A stretch of 64,000 nt of DNA from positions 13,449,126 through 13,513,125 of the forward strand of contig JABACO010000006.1 of NCBI GenBank assembly GCA_013339895.1. Direction: 5' to 3'. How positions within the stretch are numbered: position 1 is the stretch's first letter; every line of letters starts with the position of its first letter. The stretch comes from Ephydatia muelleri. Its lineage: Eukaryota; Porifera; Demospongiae; Spongillida; Spongillidae. Shown here one piece after another: positions 37,073-48,035 of the stretch. Position numbers and translations under genes: made by a program. The notes beneath the pieces were generated by a model. That model was not told where the DNA came from, ran no database searches, and was given only the letters and a program-made list of their open reading frames with translations.

Positions 37073-37406
37073 CTCTGGCGGCCATGGGAAGAGCCATCAG
37101 GATGGTTTTCATATATGCACAGATCTTGATCAGTCTCGAAAGAGACATCAAGGCAGAAGAGATGCGAGACTTGGTGCAAGGCTTGCTGCTCTTGAAGAGG
37201 TTTTAGAAGCCGAGGGAGAGGATATGAGCTCAGACGAGGGTGAGCTAGCACCTCCACTCCCCGCTATCCTGCCCACCATGAAAGCCATAGAGGAGCTCTG
37301 GGTGTATATAAAGGCACTGGAGGAGAGGGTCCTCAATCTGGAGGTGATAGTGCATGCAGCTGTCCAGGCAGCACCACCTCAGCCATCAGCTCTTCTGGGA
37401 GCGTGA
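37073..37406 (+). CDS. Possible terminal coding exon, acidic with coiled-coil
   Basis: After a GTGTCACAG acceptor at 37072 an open frame runs to TGA at 37404-37406. It has a His/Gly-rich start, a basic stretch (SRKRHQGRRDARLG), then ALEEVLEAEGEDMSSDEGEL and a leucine-spaced helix AIEELWVYIKALEERVLNLE. Composition and heptad spacing look real. It may be the last exon of the gene starting at 35558 or of an unrelated gene. No family is recognised. Confidence 0.35.
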
Positions 37407-38540
37407 TGGACTTGAGCTGACCTCAGCACGCAATCTAATTAACCGTACTCGCTGATTGTTGTATTCATTGTGACTTACTGTGTCCATCTTATTCAAGTAC
37501 ATTTGTTGCTGATTTCCTCACTTATACGATCTGCTGATTATAAAAGTTATTAAATACAACCCAGAATACAGCCTACATGTGGCCCCTCCCACCCAGCTAG
37601 GGAAGTGCAGTAATCTTCCAGAGCTGAGCGTAACAAGCTAATGCTTACACTGGTACACTGTAGGTTACAAATTCACAGCAGAAAACACTTTGGTGCATAT
37701 GCGTGCGAACTGTGAACAGAAGCTATTTCAGATTCTCCTCTTCACTGATTCGAAGGAAAAACAATACTTTATACACATAGTTAAGTTTCAGACTTTCAGT
37801 GTGCATGTCGTTAATAAATCCTTATGCAAATTCAAAACAGAAGGGTGTCTGTTGTTCTACACTGACTTGTAATAATTACATGGTTAATTATTAATGTAGA
37901 GTACACATACAACATGCTTTATAATTCAAGTTGATTTGATTTGTGCACATTTACAAATAGTACACTGAGAATGTACATGCAAGCAAGTTACATCTACCGT
38001 GCATACACATTGCATGATCTCCGTTCTATAAATGTTTTCCCCACTTGGCAGTGTTATATTAAGTCTCGTCTCTATGGGGTGGACAATGTCCTTAAGAAGT
38101 CCAGGACTCCATACCATAGAATACTCAAGGAGAAGTCTAGAAAGGATACGACACAGTCTTAGAGTATTGGTAGTATGAGAAGGCAGCCCAAAGAACTACG
38201 AATATGCAAAGGGTCATGTCTCATACATGCATGTTAACTGGAGAGTTTTTTAAAAGACTTTTTAGTGAAAGATTGATGAAGCAGGTGTCAATCTTGCATG
38301 GTTTCACTTTTAAATCTTGCAAATATTGAGGATTTTCACCAACACATTGAATAGATATCAAGGTCATAGACTCAATGTCACAAGAGTGACTTTTAGAGGT
38401 TTACTGTTGCTGGTCTGCTGCACTACACTCTAATAATGCTTCACTTGATTTGCCAGTCAACATTTTAATTTATGCGTGAAGGTTGAGCCACCAATACACC
38501 ATTTTTGTGTGATGGTGAAGTCATGTGGGAGTGGGAATTG
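37407..38540. other. Intergenic, nothing recognised
   Basis: A/T-rich sequence with short open frames only, none with domain or splice support. Confidence 0.5.
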
Positions 38541-38544
38541 CGCC

Positions 38545-38718
38545 CCCCTACCTGTGTGCCCCTCCTACCTGTGCGCCCCTCCTACCTGTGCGCCCCTCCT
38601 ACCTGTGCGCCCCTCCTACCTGTGCACCCCTCCTACCTGTGCACTCCTCCTACCTGTGCACCCCTCCCACCTGTGCGCCCCTCCTACCTGTGCGCCCCTC
38701 CTACCTGTGCACCCCTCT
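38545..38718. repeat. 17-bp minisatellite, ten copies
   Basis: Units of gcgcccctcctacctgt with gcacccc variants. Confidence 0.95.
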
Positions 38719-39224
38719 GAAGTCCATCTTCACCTGAATATTTGAATGACGCATAAATAAAGTTTACAATAAACAATTATTGGGTCTATCGTACTTGACA
38801 ATCATAAAATGCACAACTGTAATAGACGCACTTAATAATGCAATCATCACAAGATCGTTCAACCTAGTTGATTTTGGAGCTTGACATTAGCAGGTTATTT
38901 AATTTTATTCATGTGTATATGTGTACATTTTGTTTGCATATAGCTCAGTTTTCGTGTTCTAAATGACGTGACATGATGGCTGGATACATTGAGATCACAG
39001 CACACTATTGAGCCTGTCACCAGTTATTTGGTTAAGGTGGTGATAGTATCCTGTGAGCTTTGCCTTTGCAAGCAAATAGACACCTTTCAGAGTGTGGGCT
39101 TTTGAATGAAGTGGCACATGAAGGTGTTGACATATGCCACCAGCGTAGGTAAATACAGAAGCCATTTTAAAATGGAAGCTATTGCACATCTAGCAGTACC
39201 AGGGACACATGTGTAATCAGGAAG

Positions 39225-39580
39225 CACAATAGTAATGATGTCAAATGTGGAGATCTAGGTTAGGTTTGTATCCTTTGGTCGTTGAGACCTATGGTGTGTG
39301 GGGTCAAGAGGCTGTGAAGAGTTTCACATCTTGGCTGGCAATCACCTGCTTCAAGCCAAAGTCTGTCGTCATACATGACCTGTATGGCAGACTGAACCCC
39401 TGCCTTGTGAGATCAGGGGCATTTCCCCAAGTCCAATATGTTTCAACCACGATAGGGACACATACCACCCCAGTTCTGAGCATTTAGTCATTGGATTGGT
39501 GCTTCCTAGCTTGGGCAGCAGCTGTGGCCAACACTCCCACTTCCAACAGGGTAATTGGATTCAGTGGTGAGACGCATCTA
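39225..39580. pseudogene. Two head-to-head fragments of the retrotransposon C-terminus
   Basis: Plus strand 39225-39440: SNDVKCGDLG then PLVVETYGVWGQEAVKSF and LYGRLNPCLVRSGA, the family's tail. Minus strand 39575-39490: SPLNPITLLEVGVLATAAA followed by RKHQSND, which in full copies sits just upstream of that tail. The two pieces are adjacent in opposite orientation, so the original element has been rearranged at about 39480. Confidence 0.7.
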
Positions 39581-39654
39581 TTACTCTCACTCATCGTCTC
39601 AAACAAACCGCACATCTTAGTAATATATTAGTGCATACATACAGCCTTGCAGTT

Positions 39655-39775
39655 GTGAATGCTACTTGAACTTGTTGCTTAGTGCACCCTTGGGAGAGAC
39701 CTACAGAGCTTGTTGCTTAGTGCACCCTTGGGAGAGACCTACAGAACTTGTTTCTTAGTGCACCCTTGGGAGAGA
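39655..39775. repeat. 43-bp tandem repeat, three copies
   Basis: Unit contains cttgttgcttagtgcaccct followed by tgggagagacctacag. Confidence 0.9.
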
Positions 39776-40049
39776 TCATAACATAGTTTGAAACATACCA
39801 GGAAAGGCAATCAAAGGTAATAAAGTGTACATGTAGTTCTCTGAATTCCAGTCCGTTGCGCAAATAAAATAACCACTTCAATTGGTTCTTTATTATTATT
39901 ATTATTTATTACTTACAAATAATAATACATATACAGCACAATTGTAAGGTAATGCACAAACACGGACAATGTCTAAAAACAAGCCTCTAAATTATTATTA
40001 TTATTATTTTAAAAATTGATAAAAGAAAAGTAGGTAATTAATATATCGC

Positions 40050-41137
40050 ATTAAATTCAAAACATAAGCACTACAAATAACTAAAAGTCACAGCGGGTGT
40101 TTGGTGAGACACATCTGGCCAAAATTGCCCTGGCATTCTGCCTCATGAGGGTGAGGCTGAGGCGACTGTAGATGATTGATATAACCTCATTTAGAGGTCG
40201 ACATAGATGCGTGGCTACCTTTTTGGATATGATTAAAAGTACATTGATAGCTTCATTGCCCCATCTACCAAACACTTCTACAACCAAAGGGAAGTATGAC
40301 CATCCTCTAAGGGCACTTGCCTCATCATTTCTTGAGTGCTTGGCCTCTTCTCCCATCTCAGCTGCATGCCAGATTGCAAGCTATCTCTGCGCCTCAAGCC
40401 CATGCATGGCTTTAAAGTGCAGCCTTCACCAAAGCTAGGTCTTGCGTTGATGCCTGATGAAGCACAGGTCATTCTAAAATGGTGGCTAGGCCTTCCTTTA
40501 ACACCTGAGGGCACACCATGCCCACTTTGTCATCACAATATGGATGCTTGGGGACATCACATGCTCACTTGTCGCTCTGGGGGAGATGTAATAACCAGAC
40601 ACAACCAACTCAGGGACTGCATTGCTGACTTCTGCCACAAGGTATGCCTTTCCCCACAAATTGAGAAAGAAGTGGCATTCTTCCTAAAGACCAATCAAGA
40701 CCAGCAGACATTCTAGTGCCAAACTGGTCCCTCTCACGCCCAGCTGCATTTGACATAAAGGTCATCAATCCACTTAATTAGCAATTTATACAAAAAGCGG
40801 CTCAAATCTGTGGTCATGCAGCTGAGATGGGAGAAGAGGCCAAGCACTCAAGAAATGATGAGGCAAGTGCCCTTAGAGGATGGTCATGCATCCCTTTGGT
40901 TGTAGAAGTGTTTGGTGGGTGGGGCAATGAAGCTATCAATGTACTGTTAACCATATCCAAAAAGGTAGCCACGCATCTATGTCGACCTCTAAATGAGGTT
41001 ATATCAAACATCTACAGTCGCCTCAGCCTCACCCTCATGAGGCAGAATGCCAGGGCAATTTTGGCCAGATGTGTCTCACCAAACGCCTGCTGTGACTTTT
41101 AGTTATTTGTGGTGCTTATGTTTTAAATTGATATGAT
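40050..41137. repeat. Large inverted duplication of retrotransposon 3' end
   Basis: Left arm 40050-40369 is the reverse complement of right arm 40817-41137 with few differences; both encode EEAKHSRNDEASALRGWS, PLVVEVFG, NEAINVLL, ATHLCRPLNEVIS, LMRQNARAILARCVSPN on outward-reading strands. The 447-bp loop carries the upstream module on the plus strand. About 320-bp arms could form a stable hairpin RNA. Confidence 0.9.
40336..41104 (+). pseudogene. Retrotransposon zinc knuckle, nuclease and tail segment
   Basis: Plus strand from about 40345: LKPMHGFKVQPSPKLGLALM, then KWWLGLPL, CPLCHHNMDAWGHHMLTC, GGDVITRHNQLRDCIADFC; after frame changes RPAAFDIKVINPLN and the tail SNIYSRLSLTLMRQNARAIL ending TTTTAG near 41101. 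TAA-type repeats follow at 41130-41150. No RT domain lies upstream; this is a 5'-truncated copy. Confidence 0.75.
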
Positions 41138-41164
41138 AATAATAATAATATATTATGTTGGAAG

Positions 41165-41460
41165 CGGGCATGTACCAGGGTGTTTCAGCTAGCAGAACAC
41201 ACAGAAAACGATCCTAAGTGTGTCGAGTTGGGCTGGCGATGCATACCATTGGCAGTTGAGAGCTATGGAGCCTGGGGTCCAGAGGCGTTGAAGGCCTCTC
41301 ACAGGTGGCTACTCGTTTAGCCATCCGGGGTAACACTCCCAAGGCCAAAATAGTGGCAGAGCTATATGGCTGCCTTGGTTTATTATTGGTTAGAGATAAC
41401 ACTCGATCAATCCTTTGCCGTTCCTATCCCCAAACTCCCCAACAAGAAAATGAACTGATT
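41165..41460 (+). pseudogene. Retrotransposon tail fragment
   Basis: [35 protein letters not shown], then after a frameshift KIVAELYGCLGLLLVRDNTRSILCR. Another 5'-truncated member of the family, directly after the tail of the previous one. Confidence 0.75.
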
Positions 41461-41559
41461 ACTTAGTTCTTTTGTGTATTTGTTGGATTTGTCTTCATTC
41501 AATGTTTTATTTGTGTAATACTATATTGAAATGTTAATGGGGTCTTGGGTTGCGGTCTC

Positions 41560-42516
41560 TATCATCTCATGCTGCTGCAGCTTACATTGCTTCCCTTTGT
41601 TCTTCGGACTTTAGTTCCCTCTCTAGTTTGCATCTCACCTCAGCAATTGGGAAGTTTAACTCCTATGTTTCACCATCTGATGTGGTTTCAGTAGAGAGCC
41701 TTGCATAGCGGCCTCCAATACAGAAAGCCTTATCTGCCAAGATTGACGACTTCCAGTTTAACCAGCTCTTCAACTCATCTTCCTTGGCAGACAGGGCCCG
41801 CCTTTTGTCCATTACATCTCCCCATGCTTCATCGTGGTTGTCAGTTGTCCCTTCCGAAGGTCTAGGTCTTCATTTAAATCCTGACCAGTTCCAAGTGGCC
41901 ATCAAGTGGTGGCTTGGTCTTGACACATCAGGGGGATCACTGTGCTCCTTATGTCCAGACACCGTGCTCGATCCATTAGGCCATCATGCCTCCACATGTA
42001 AGCGTGGGCGTGATGCTGTGTTTCGCCACAATAGACTTCGCGATGTTGTAGCTGAGTCGTGTAGGTTGGCCCACCTGAGTGTTAAAGTTGAGGCCGGAAA
42101 TAACCTAACACCAGACCACAGTCATACAAGACCAGCTGATGTCCTTGTCCAGAACTGGTCCAGAGGCAGGCCAGCAGCCTTCGACATCTGTGTGACCTCA
42201 CCGCTTAATACACTTACTTTGTCAGAAGCGGGGGTTTGTGCAGGTGCTGCAGCCCAGGCTGGAGAGGTCAGGAAGCACTCAGCTAATGATGACAAATGTG
42301 GAGATCTGGGTTCGGTTTTGTGTCCCCCTGGTGACTGAAATTTATGGAGCATGGGGAGCTGAGGTCAAGGCCTGTTTCTCCCAGCTGGCTTCGAGGCTTT
42401 CCATCAGGCTTCAAAAGCCCAAATCAGTCATTCTTTATGAACTATATGGTCGCTTAAACACATGTCTCGTTCGTTGTGTTGCTACGGCCATATTAAGTAG
42501 GATCCAGTCCTCGTAA
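41560..42516 (+). pseudogene. Best-preserved retrotransposon C-terminal half
   Basis: Begins LSSHAAAAYIASLCSSDF, then IGKFNSYVSP. The long open frame 41784-42338 carries SSWLSVVPSEGLGLHLNPDQ, KWWLGLD, the zinc motif [50 protein letters not shown] and AAFDICVTSPLNTLTLSEAG. A one-base shift leads to CVPLVTEIYGAWGAE, LASRLSIRLQ, LYELYGRLNTCLVRCVATAIL and stop at 42514-42516. Zinc ligands, RHN, R-P-A-D and D-x-C-V are all present, giving the clearest view of the restriction-like nuclease candidate. Followed by TAATAA-rich 3' sequence. Confidence 0.8.
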
Positions 42517-42529
42517 CTTTTTCCTGTGT

Positions 42530-43100
42530 TTATTCTTGGTGTAATTTTGTAATAATAAAAATAATTGTTATTGTAAATTTATTTATTAATTTTAATAATA
42601 ATATAAATCAAGTAATTACATTGCAATAATACATATATTATTTTAACACATGATTTCAAGTTAGGGGCAACTCTTATTCATCTGCACTTGAGTCTTGCAG
42701 CCGCCATTGGAACTGACTGGTTATGATGTTACTCACTAATGATGACATTCCATTCCCTCTCCCTTTAGCTGTTTACAGGCACACATGGATGAGGTTTGAG
42801 CTAGACTAATAACTAAGTGAAGATTTTGAGTTTGTTTGGCAGCATGTGATAGATGAAAGGAAAACATCCGTTGCAATGCAAGTTTGTTTGGTAACTCATC
42901 CTGATGTAATTGCTTGTTTTAATACAACATCTTGCACTCTCAGCAGTTGCACATTTCCCAAAGTCTGATAATACACACACATGCAATATTACACAATCAG
43001 ACATGTATGGACATACATACATGTACACGCATACACGTGAAGGGTATGTCATGTAAGCAGTCACTACTGTCAGCACATGATCATGATCTCAACCACACCT
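42530..43100. other. Intergenic, A/T-rich
   Basis: Retrotransposon 3' tail (TAATAA repeats to about 42650), then unassigned sequence up to the stop codon of the cupredoxin-like gene on the minus strand. Confidence 0.5.
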
Positions 43101-44598
43101 TCACACTAGTGTGGTGACCAGCACTGCGCACAACACCATCATGACTGAAGACATGGTAGCATGCATCCAGTTGTGTGCAGCAAGATCATGCAAGACCCTT
43201 GCAGTGGACGTAGTGGCTGAAATGGATGATGCATTTTGCAAACTGGTAGCAGATGTTGCGTCTATGTTAACTGGTAGAATGGCTGCAGATGAAGTGGCTG
43301 CAAATGAAGGAGAATCATGACTGAGAATCATGACTGGGAATCATGACTGGGAATCATGACTTGCAAGTAAGTACTCATCGATTGCATTACATTTGTACAA
43401 CTTCTTAAAAACAATTACATACGAAATGTGGATATATAGACTGGGACCATTGCGCATACTGCAAAACCGTTAATAATGATTAATACTGATACTGATTTTC
43501 TTTCACTGCATGTTTTCAAGATACAAGATAAGTGTGCATGAGGAGAGGGGGAGGCCATTGTGGGGGTGTGGCATAAAGAAGGGGCCATGGTGGGGTGGAG
43601 ACGAGTGCCCACCTCGTACTCTGATCACCATCTTGACACCAGAGGAACACTCTCCTCCTGAATATGCAGTGTGCACTGCACCATTCAGAGTACCATCACT
43701 GAAACCTATTATTAAAAAGAACACCATTGAAAAAAATAAACATGCAATAATTCATTGCCTTTTATGGCATTACAAGTTTAATTTTTAAAAACAATGCAAT
43801 ATATTTTCAAATTATGTTCCAGTGTTATGCACACAGAAAAATGCCCATTTAAGGAGCATAGTGATAAATGCAAATACAAGCTAGTACACAGCCACACTTA
43901 CTTGCTAAATAGTAGTCCTGGCCTTCATCAAAGCTGAAGGTTCCGGCTACACTGTTTGATTGATGGATGATGGTGACGGTTTTTATTGAAGTGTTTGTTA
44001 AACAGTAGGCCCAAAGAAATGGAGTCCCTCCTGTTGTGGCATCACAGCTTTGCCACTGCTGCAGTGAAGCCTATATCGAAACAGAAATGATAACCGTCAA
44101 TGAAAGTATGTTGTAATTCAGTCATTGCTCTCCACTACAGCTCACCAGGATGATGACGTTGCTGACAGACCCACTGCACGAAAACTTTATGGTGTCCGAT
44201 ATGTTTACCAACATAGGGTTGCTATTAATGAGAGCAAATATTTAGTCTGTACATAGAAATCTAACGTCTATAGCACAGCAATACGCGTTGTGATCGGATT
44301 GGCAACGGGAGTTAAATCGCTAAAAGACGATTTAAATAGGGGTACATTGTAAGGTCATAGATAGTTTAGCGACTATTTATGGTAAGCTTTTGAGCTTGTG
44401 CAACACTACATGCTGCTTCCCCGTTTTGACACCACAAGCCGTAGTGATGCGTCCACCTCTACGTTTGATTTGAAGCCGATATTCGTGTGCTTACTTGTGA
44501 TCATATCTAGCCAGATCATTTTGTGCCAATGTCACATTGAAAGTTGTCCCTTTCACAGCCGATAAACAGTTGAGCAGTATCGCTACTTCAAGAAGCAT
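43101..44598 (-). CDS. Predicted GPI-anchored cupredoxin-like (phytocyanin-type) surface protein
   Basis: Minus-strand exons 44598-44495, 44221-44146, 44070-43902, 43705-43613 and 43297-43101, all GT-AG, phases 2, 0, 1, 1; 639 nt, 212 aa. Residues 1-17 form a signal peptide (MLLEVAILLNCLSAVKG). The body has TFNVTLAQND, NPMLVNISDTIKFSCSG, SVSNVIIL, LQQWQSCDATTGGTPF, SVAGTFSFDEGQDYYLAS and CSSGVKMVIRV, the order of a plastocyanin/phytocyanin fold. The last exon is Ser/Thr/Ala-rich and ends in a hydrophobic stretch (SSVMMVLCAVLVTTLV) with no cytoplasmic tail, as in GPI signals. The usual first copper His is Ser/Asn, so copper binding is doubtful. Located upstream of a TIR transposon. Confidence 0.65.
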
Positions 44599-44910
44599 GG
44601 TGATTAATGTCGCGAAAGCTGTGTGATTCGAATTTAAATAGATATGTATATCGTGACTCGTGACTATGGCAACTAGAGTCATGATAAACAAAAAAAAACA
44701 AACCATAAGACAGATGAGCAGGTAGTAATTCGCTGCATTTGTGCAGGTTGATACACAATATCAACATACATTTACGGCCAACCCACGAACCGACCCATTA
44801 CTGGCTCTTGTACTACGTGATACGGTGACATGCATGCACAGGGAGTCTTAGCAGTGTTTATGTGAGCCATTTCGTAGCTCAGATTAGCCGAGACTTGTAT
44901 TCACTGTAAA
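44599..44910. promoter_or_regulatory. Presumed promoter region of the cupredoxin-like gene
   Basis: The interval between the start codon (minus strand, 44598) and the transposon end at 44915 must hold the 5' UTR and proximal promoter. No definite motif was identified. Confidence 0.3.
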
Positions 44911-45117
44911 TAAATGGGTCAGTTTCCGAGAAAATGTCCCCTCGTTTATATGTATACTGAATCATTAGATATTCAAGTAAAATAAAGGTGTTAATTGGTC
45001 CCGTTTTCACTATGAGATAGAGCATAATGGAATCTCGCAATCTGATTGGGCGATAACAGGTACCTTATTTCGGCCGTAGAGACCTCGTTAGCCTAATCGC
45101 GTCCTCTAAATGCCAGC

Positions 45118-45195
45118 GGGTGGGTATTCTAGTACGGTAGAATACCCGCCCTCTTGCACTTAGAATACCCGCCCTCTGGCAATTAGAATACCCGC
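45118..45195. repeat. Palindromic GGGTATTCTA / TAGAATACCC repeats
   Basis: gggtattctagtacggtagaatacccgccctct, with two more agaatacccgcc copies following. The same motif occurs in inverted orientation at 59590-59655. Confidence 0.85.
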
Positions 45196-45309
45196 CAATA
45201 GACCTTTTTCATCACGTGACTAAGTTACATTAAAAATGATGTCATTTACGTAAGCCGCCATCTTGGTGCACAGATGGCGTAAGACCACATACGATGACGA
45301 CTAGTTCCG

Positions 45310-46139
45310 CTTCAGTTTTCTTTCAAACTTGGACCCTGATGCTAAGGCACGATACATCAGCAAGATTTCCATCATTAACGGGTTAGATCCATTCTCCGCT
45401 GAACTTGTACTTGGTAATCCCATTGATTCAGTCCCCCCGTTGGATGCCAGCGATTTGGTATCCTATTTAGTACTGCAAACAAACTTCATCACTTCGAAGC
45501 AATTTAAAGCTCATAATTCTTTAGAAGCTTACAATCAGTTTGTTAATGGCTGGGTCAAAGATGTGCAAGCATGGAAAATCGATTGTCACTACCTGATTAA
45601 AGGACGCGTAAGTTTTTAAAAAGAAATATGCGTGGTGTACTAGCATATGAAGCAATGTTATATTGCAGGTGAAGCATTCTCAAAGGCTGAATGAAACTCC
45701 GTTACATTGCTGGATAATAACACAGGATAATGGTGAGGTTTGTTGTGGCCATTGCACATGCATGGCTGGGTTAGGTGAAACTTGTACACACGTTGCTGCT
45801 ATTCTATTTTACCTTGAAGCATCAAACAGAGTGATTGGCATAGAAACCTGCACACAGAGGAAATGTGAATGGATTATTTCATCCTTCTGTAAAAATCATA
45901 GAATATCTTCCATTAAGCGACATTGGAGGTTGGATGCTAATATCAATGACCAGATACCCACTACAGTTGCAAACGAGAGCCATGATTCTAATAGGGAAGG
46001 TTTGAGTTTGTCCTTTCCCAGTTCATCAATTATGAGTGCATTTTACACTAAACTGAGCATGACAAGCACAATGCCTGCTGTCTTATCACTAATACCAGAG
46101 CACTCTGAAAGATATGCTCCCAAAATGTTCCCTTCCTGA
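45310..46139 (+). pseudogene. SWIM zinc-finger half of the transposon-borne YqaJ protein
   Basis: Exon to 45607 (GTAAGT donor) carries LDPDAKARYISKISIINGLDP, DASDLVSYLVLQ and EAYNQFVNGWVKDVQ. The second exon from 45669 has VKHSQRLNETPLHCWIITQ and the SWIM signature CTCMAGLGETCTHVAAILF (C-x-C...C-x-H). It ends at a stop at 46137-46139, just where relatives continue into the YqaJ domain. The alternative frame there reads [19 protein letters not shown], suggesting one frameshift before and one after this stretch. The start codon is uncertain (no in-frame ATG before 45329). Confidence 0.65.
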
Positions 46140-46183
46140 ATACCCAAAACTATTAAAATCCCTTCATCAATCACGTGACCATG

Positions 46184-47305
46184 GAGATTAACGAGTTACA
46201 GAAGGAATGTGACAACATTGATTTAACTGTGACCCCAGTTATGGCAGCAGCTGTAGAAAAGGATATAGTTGATCAGTACAAATCAAATCTCTGGTACAAG
46301 TTTCGGGCAGGCAGAGTGACTGCATCAAAAATGAAATCGGTTTGCCATACCAGCCCATTAAACCCATCTAAAAGTTTAATAAGGAACATATGCTATCCAG
46401 AGGCATTTGTTTTTTCATCTGCAGCAACATCATGGGGTTGCAGACAAGAAAAAGCTGCTAAGACCTTATACATGAAGTTCATGCAATGCAAGCACACTAA
46501 TCTTGTGTTTAAAGATAGTGGTTTAGTGATAAATCCATTATGGCCATTTATTGCAGCATCACCTGATGGAGTTATTAGTTGCACTTGTTGTGGAAAAGGG
46601 GTTTTTGAAATAAAATGTCCTTACAGTCATAAGGGTGAGTGCATTACAAACATCGCAACACATGACAGTCAATTCTGTCTTAAAAAAGACTCAGATGGGA
46701 AGCTTCATCTTGACCACAATCATGCCTACTATTATCAAGTACAAACACAATTATATGTATGCAATGTAGACTATTGTGATTTCATTGTTTGCATGTTCAG
46801 CTCAAAAGATGGTTTGTATGTGGAGCGGATCACTAAAGACAACACATTTTGGAATGAATGTGTGCAAAAAGCAGAGCTTTTATTCCGTAAATGCATTTTA
46901 CCTGAATTACTTGGAAATTGTTATGCAAGATCCAGCATTTCATCGCATGCAATAGACGTGACTACTTGCAGTACAACAGATGCAACCACTTCCAGTGCTG
47001 AAAATACAAGTATGCCTGAAACCAGTGATTCATACTATTGCTATTGTAGAGGACCTGATGAAGGTGAGATGATTGGCTGTGATAATCCCCAATGCCCCAT
47101 TCAATGGTTTCACTTTGAATGCCTTGAGATAACAACGGCTCTTTTTGGTAAATGGTATTGCCCAGATTATATAAGTATGTCAGAATTGAAGCAATCAAAA
47201 AAAGGAAATGTTCAACACAAGTCACAGTCAGTTAATTGGTACAACAGAGTCACACACATTGGTAAGAGCACAACAAACATTGACAATGTAATCTATCACA
47301 GGTAG
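46184..47305 (+). CDS. YqaJ-type exonuclease domain with C-terminal PHD finger
   Basis: Open for more than 370 codons. Catalytic YqaJ/lambda-exonuclease elements: [10 protein letters not shown] near residue 45, ASPDGVISC (catalytic Asp), VFEIKCPYS (E-x-K) and [11 protein letters not shown] (conserved Gln). Around residues 285-335 is a PHD finger: [21 protein letters not shown]...WFHFECL...WYCPDY, fitting C4HC3. Same strand and directly downstream of the SWIM segment; related genes encode one continuous SWIM-YqaJ protein. As part of a DNA transposon it may process DNA ends, but this is inference. The domain itself is intact; loss of the N-terminal connection makes function doubtful. Confidence 0.7.
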   Translation, partial: EINELQKECDNIDLTVTPVMAAAVEKDIVDQYKSNLWYKFRAGRVTASKMKSVCHTSPLNPSKSLIRNICYPEAFVFSSAATSWGCRQEKAAKTLYMKFMQCKHTNLVFKDSGLVINPLWPFIAASPDGVISCTCCGKGVFEIKCPYSHKGECITNIATHDSQFCLKKDSDGKLHLDHNHAYYYQVQTQLYVCNVDYCDFIVCMFSSKDGLYVERITKDNTFWNECVQKAELLFRKCILPELLGNCYARSSISSHAIDVTTCSTTDATTSSAENTSMPETSDSYYCYCRGPDEGEMIGCDNPQCPIQWFHFECLEITTALFGKWYCPDYISMSELKQSKKGNVQHKSQSVNWYNRVTHIGKSTTNIDNVIYHR

Positions 47306-47760
47306 TTCATTATCCTCCCTCGTTGTAGTAAAATGAATTGGAATTCTACTTTGTAATATGCTGTATTTCTTTTTCAAATTACCTATCACTCGTTCAACAT
47401 GTATCCTCACATTAGCAATGGTTCTGGTTTCATGAACTTCTAGTGCCGAGAGTGACCAAGTAGCAGGGTTGGTAACCAATCTGGGTTCAAGTCGTCATAC
47501 AGGGCAGCTGGCTTTCCCGATACAAAGTGCATGGAACATACACGATATTTGCTAGCGTCGTCTTTATTAATGTCTTGCCTTGAAAGAGCAGCAAGGAAGC
47601 CGTCTCTTCGTCGTTCACTAAGCTCCCTTTCACGCTCACCTCCAATGTGGTTGATAACAGCAGGATTCGATAGAACGATACATCTTTGTCACGGTCAGAA
47701 CGCTTGTAACACCCAATTACTATGGGGGGTAAACACTGCCATAATTGACACGCGCGCGTT
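47228..47760 (-). pseudogene. THAP-DDE (PIF/Harbinger) transposase, internally deleted
   Basis: Minus strand 47735-47460 encodes a THAP domain: [67 protein letters not shown]. It then overlaps the other frame into [32 protein letters not shown] and VCCALTNVC, the C-terminal end of DDE_Tnp_4 transposases, stopping at 47228. The central catalytic region with the DDE residues is missing and the two ends are fused near 47460. THAP domains bind DNA via C2CH zinc; the C-x2-H part (CSMH) is visible. Confidence 0.75.
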
Positions 47761-48035
47761 TTCGAATTCGGGTCGCGTCATTTCGTTACAGCTCCGTAAC
47801 AGTCTCGTACTTAGGTGGAGCCATCTCGTACAGCTCCGTAACAGTATGTTGATCAGAACATTGTGTTGCGGTCCCGTTACAGACCTGATACTGTTATTTA
47901 TCATAATGTATTGCTACCGTTCCGTACCAGGCCACGCAGGATTTGTTCTAATTTTAAGTATCACCATGCTCAGCTTCCTTTCCTCTCGATCCGTGCGTCT
48001 TCGACAGAAGGAACGGTACGTTCGTACTGTCGAAG
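47725..48035. repeat. Transposon terminal region shared with 53735-54005
   Basis: Segments such as acgcgcgcgttttcgaattcgggtcgcgtca, ctccgtaacagta and ctctcgatccgtgc...tgtcgaagatgca recur as reverse complement at 53735-54005, in matching order. Confidence 0.8.
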
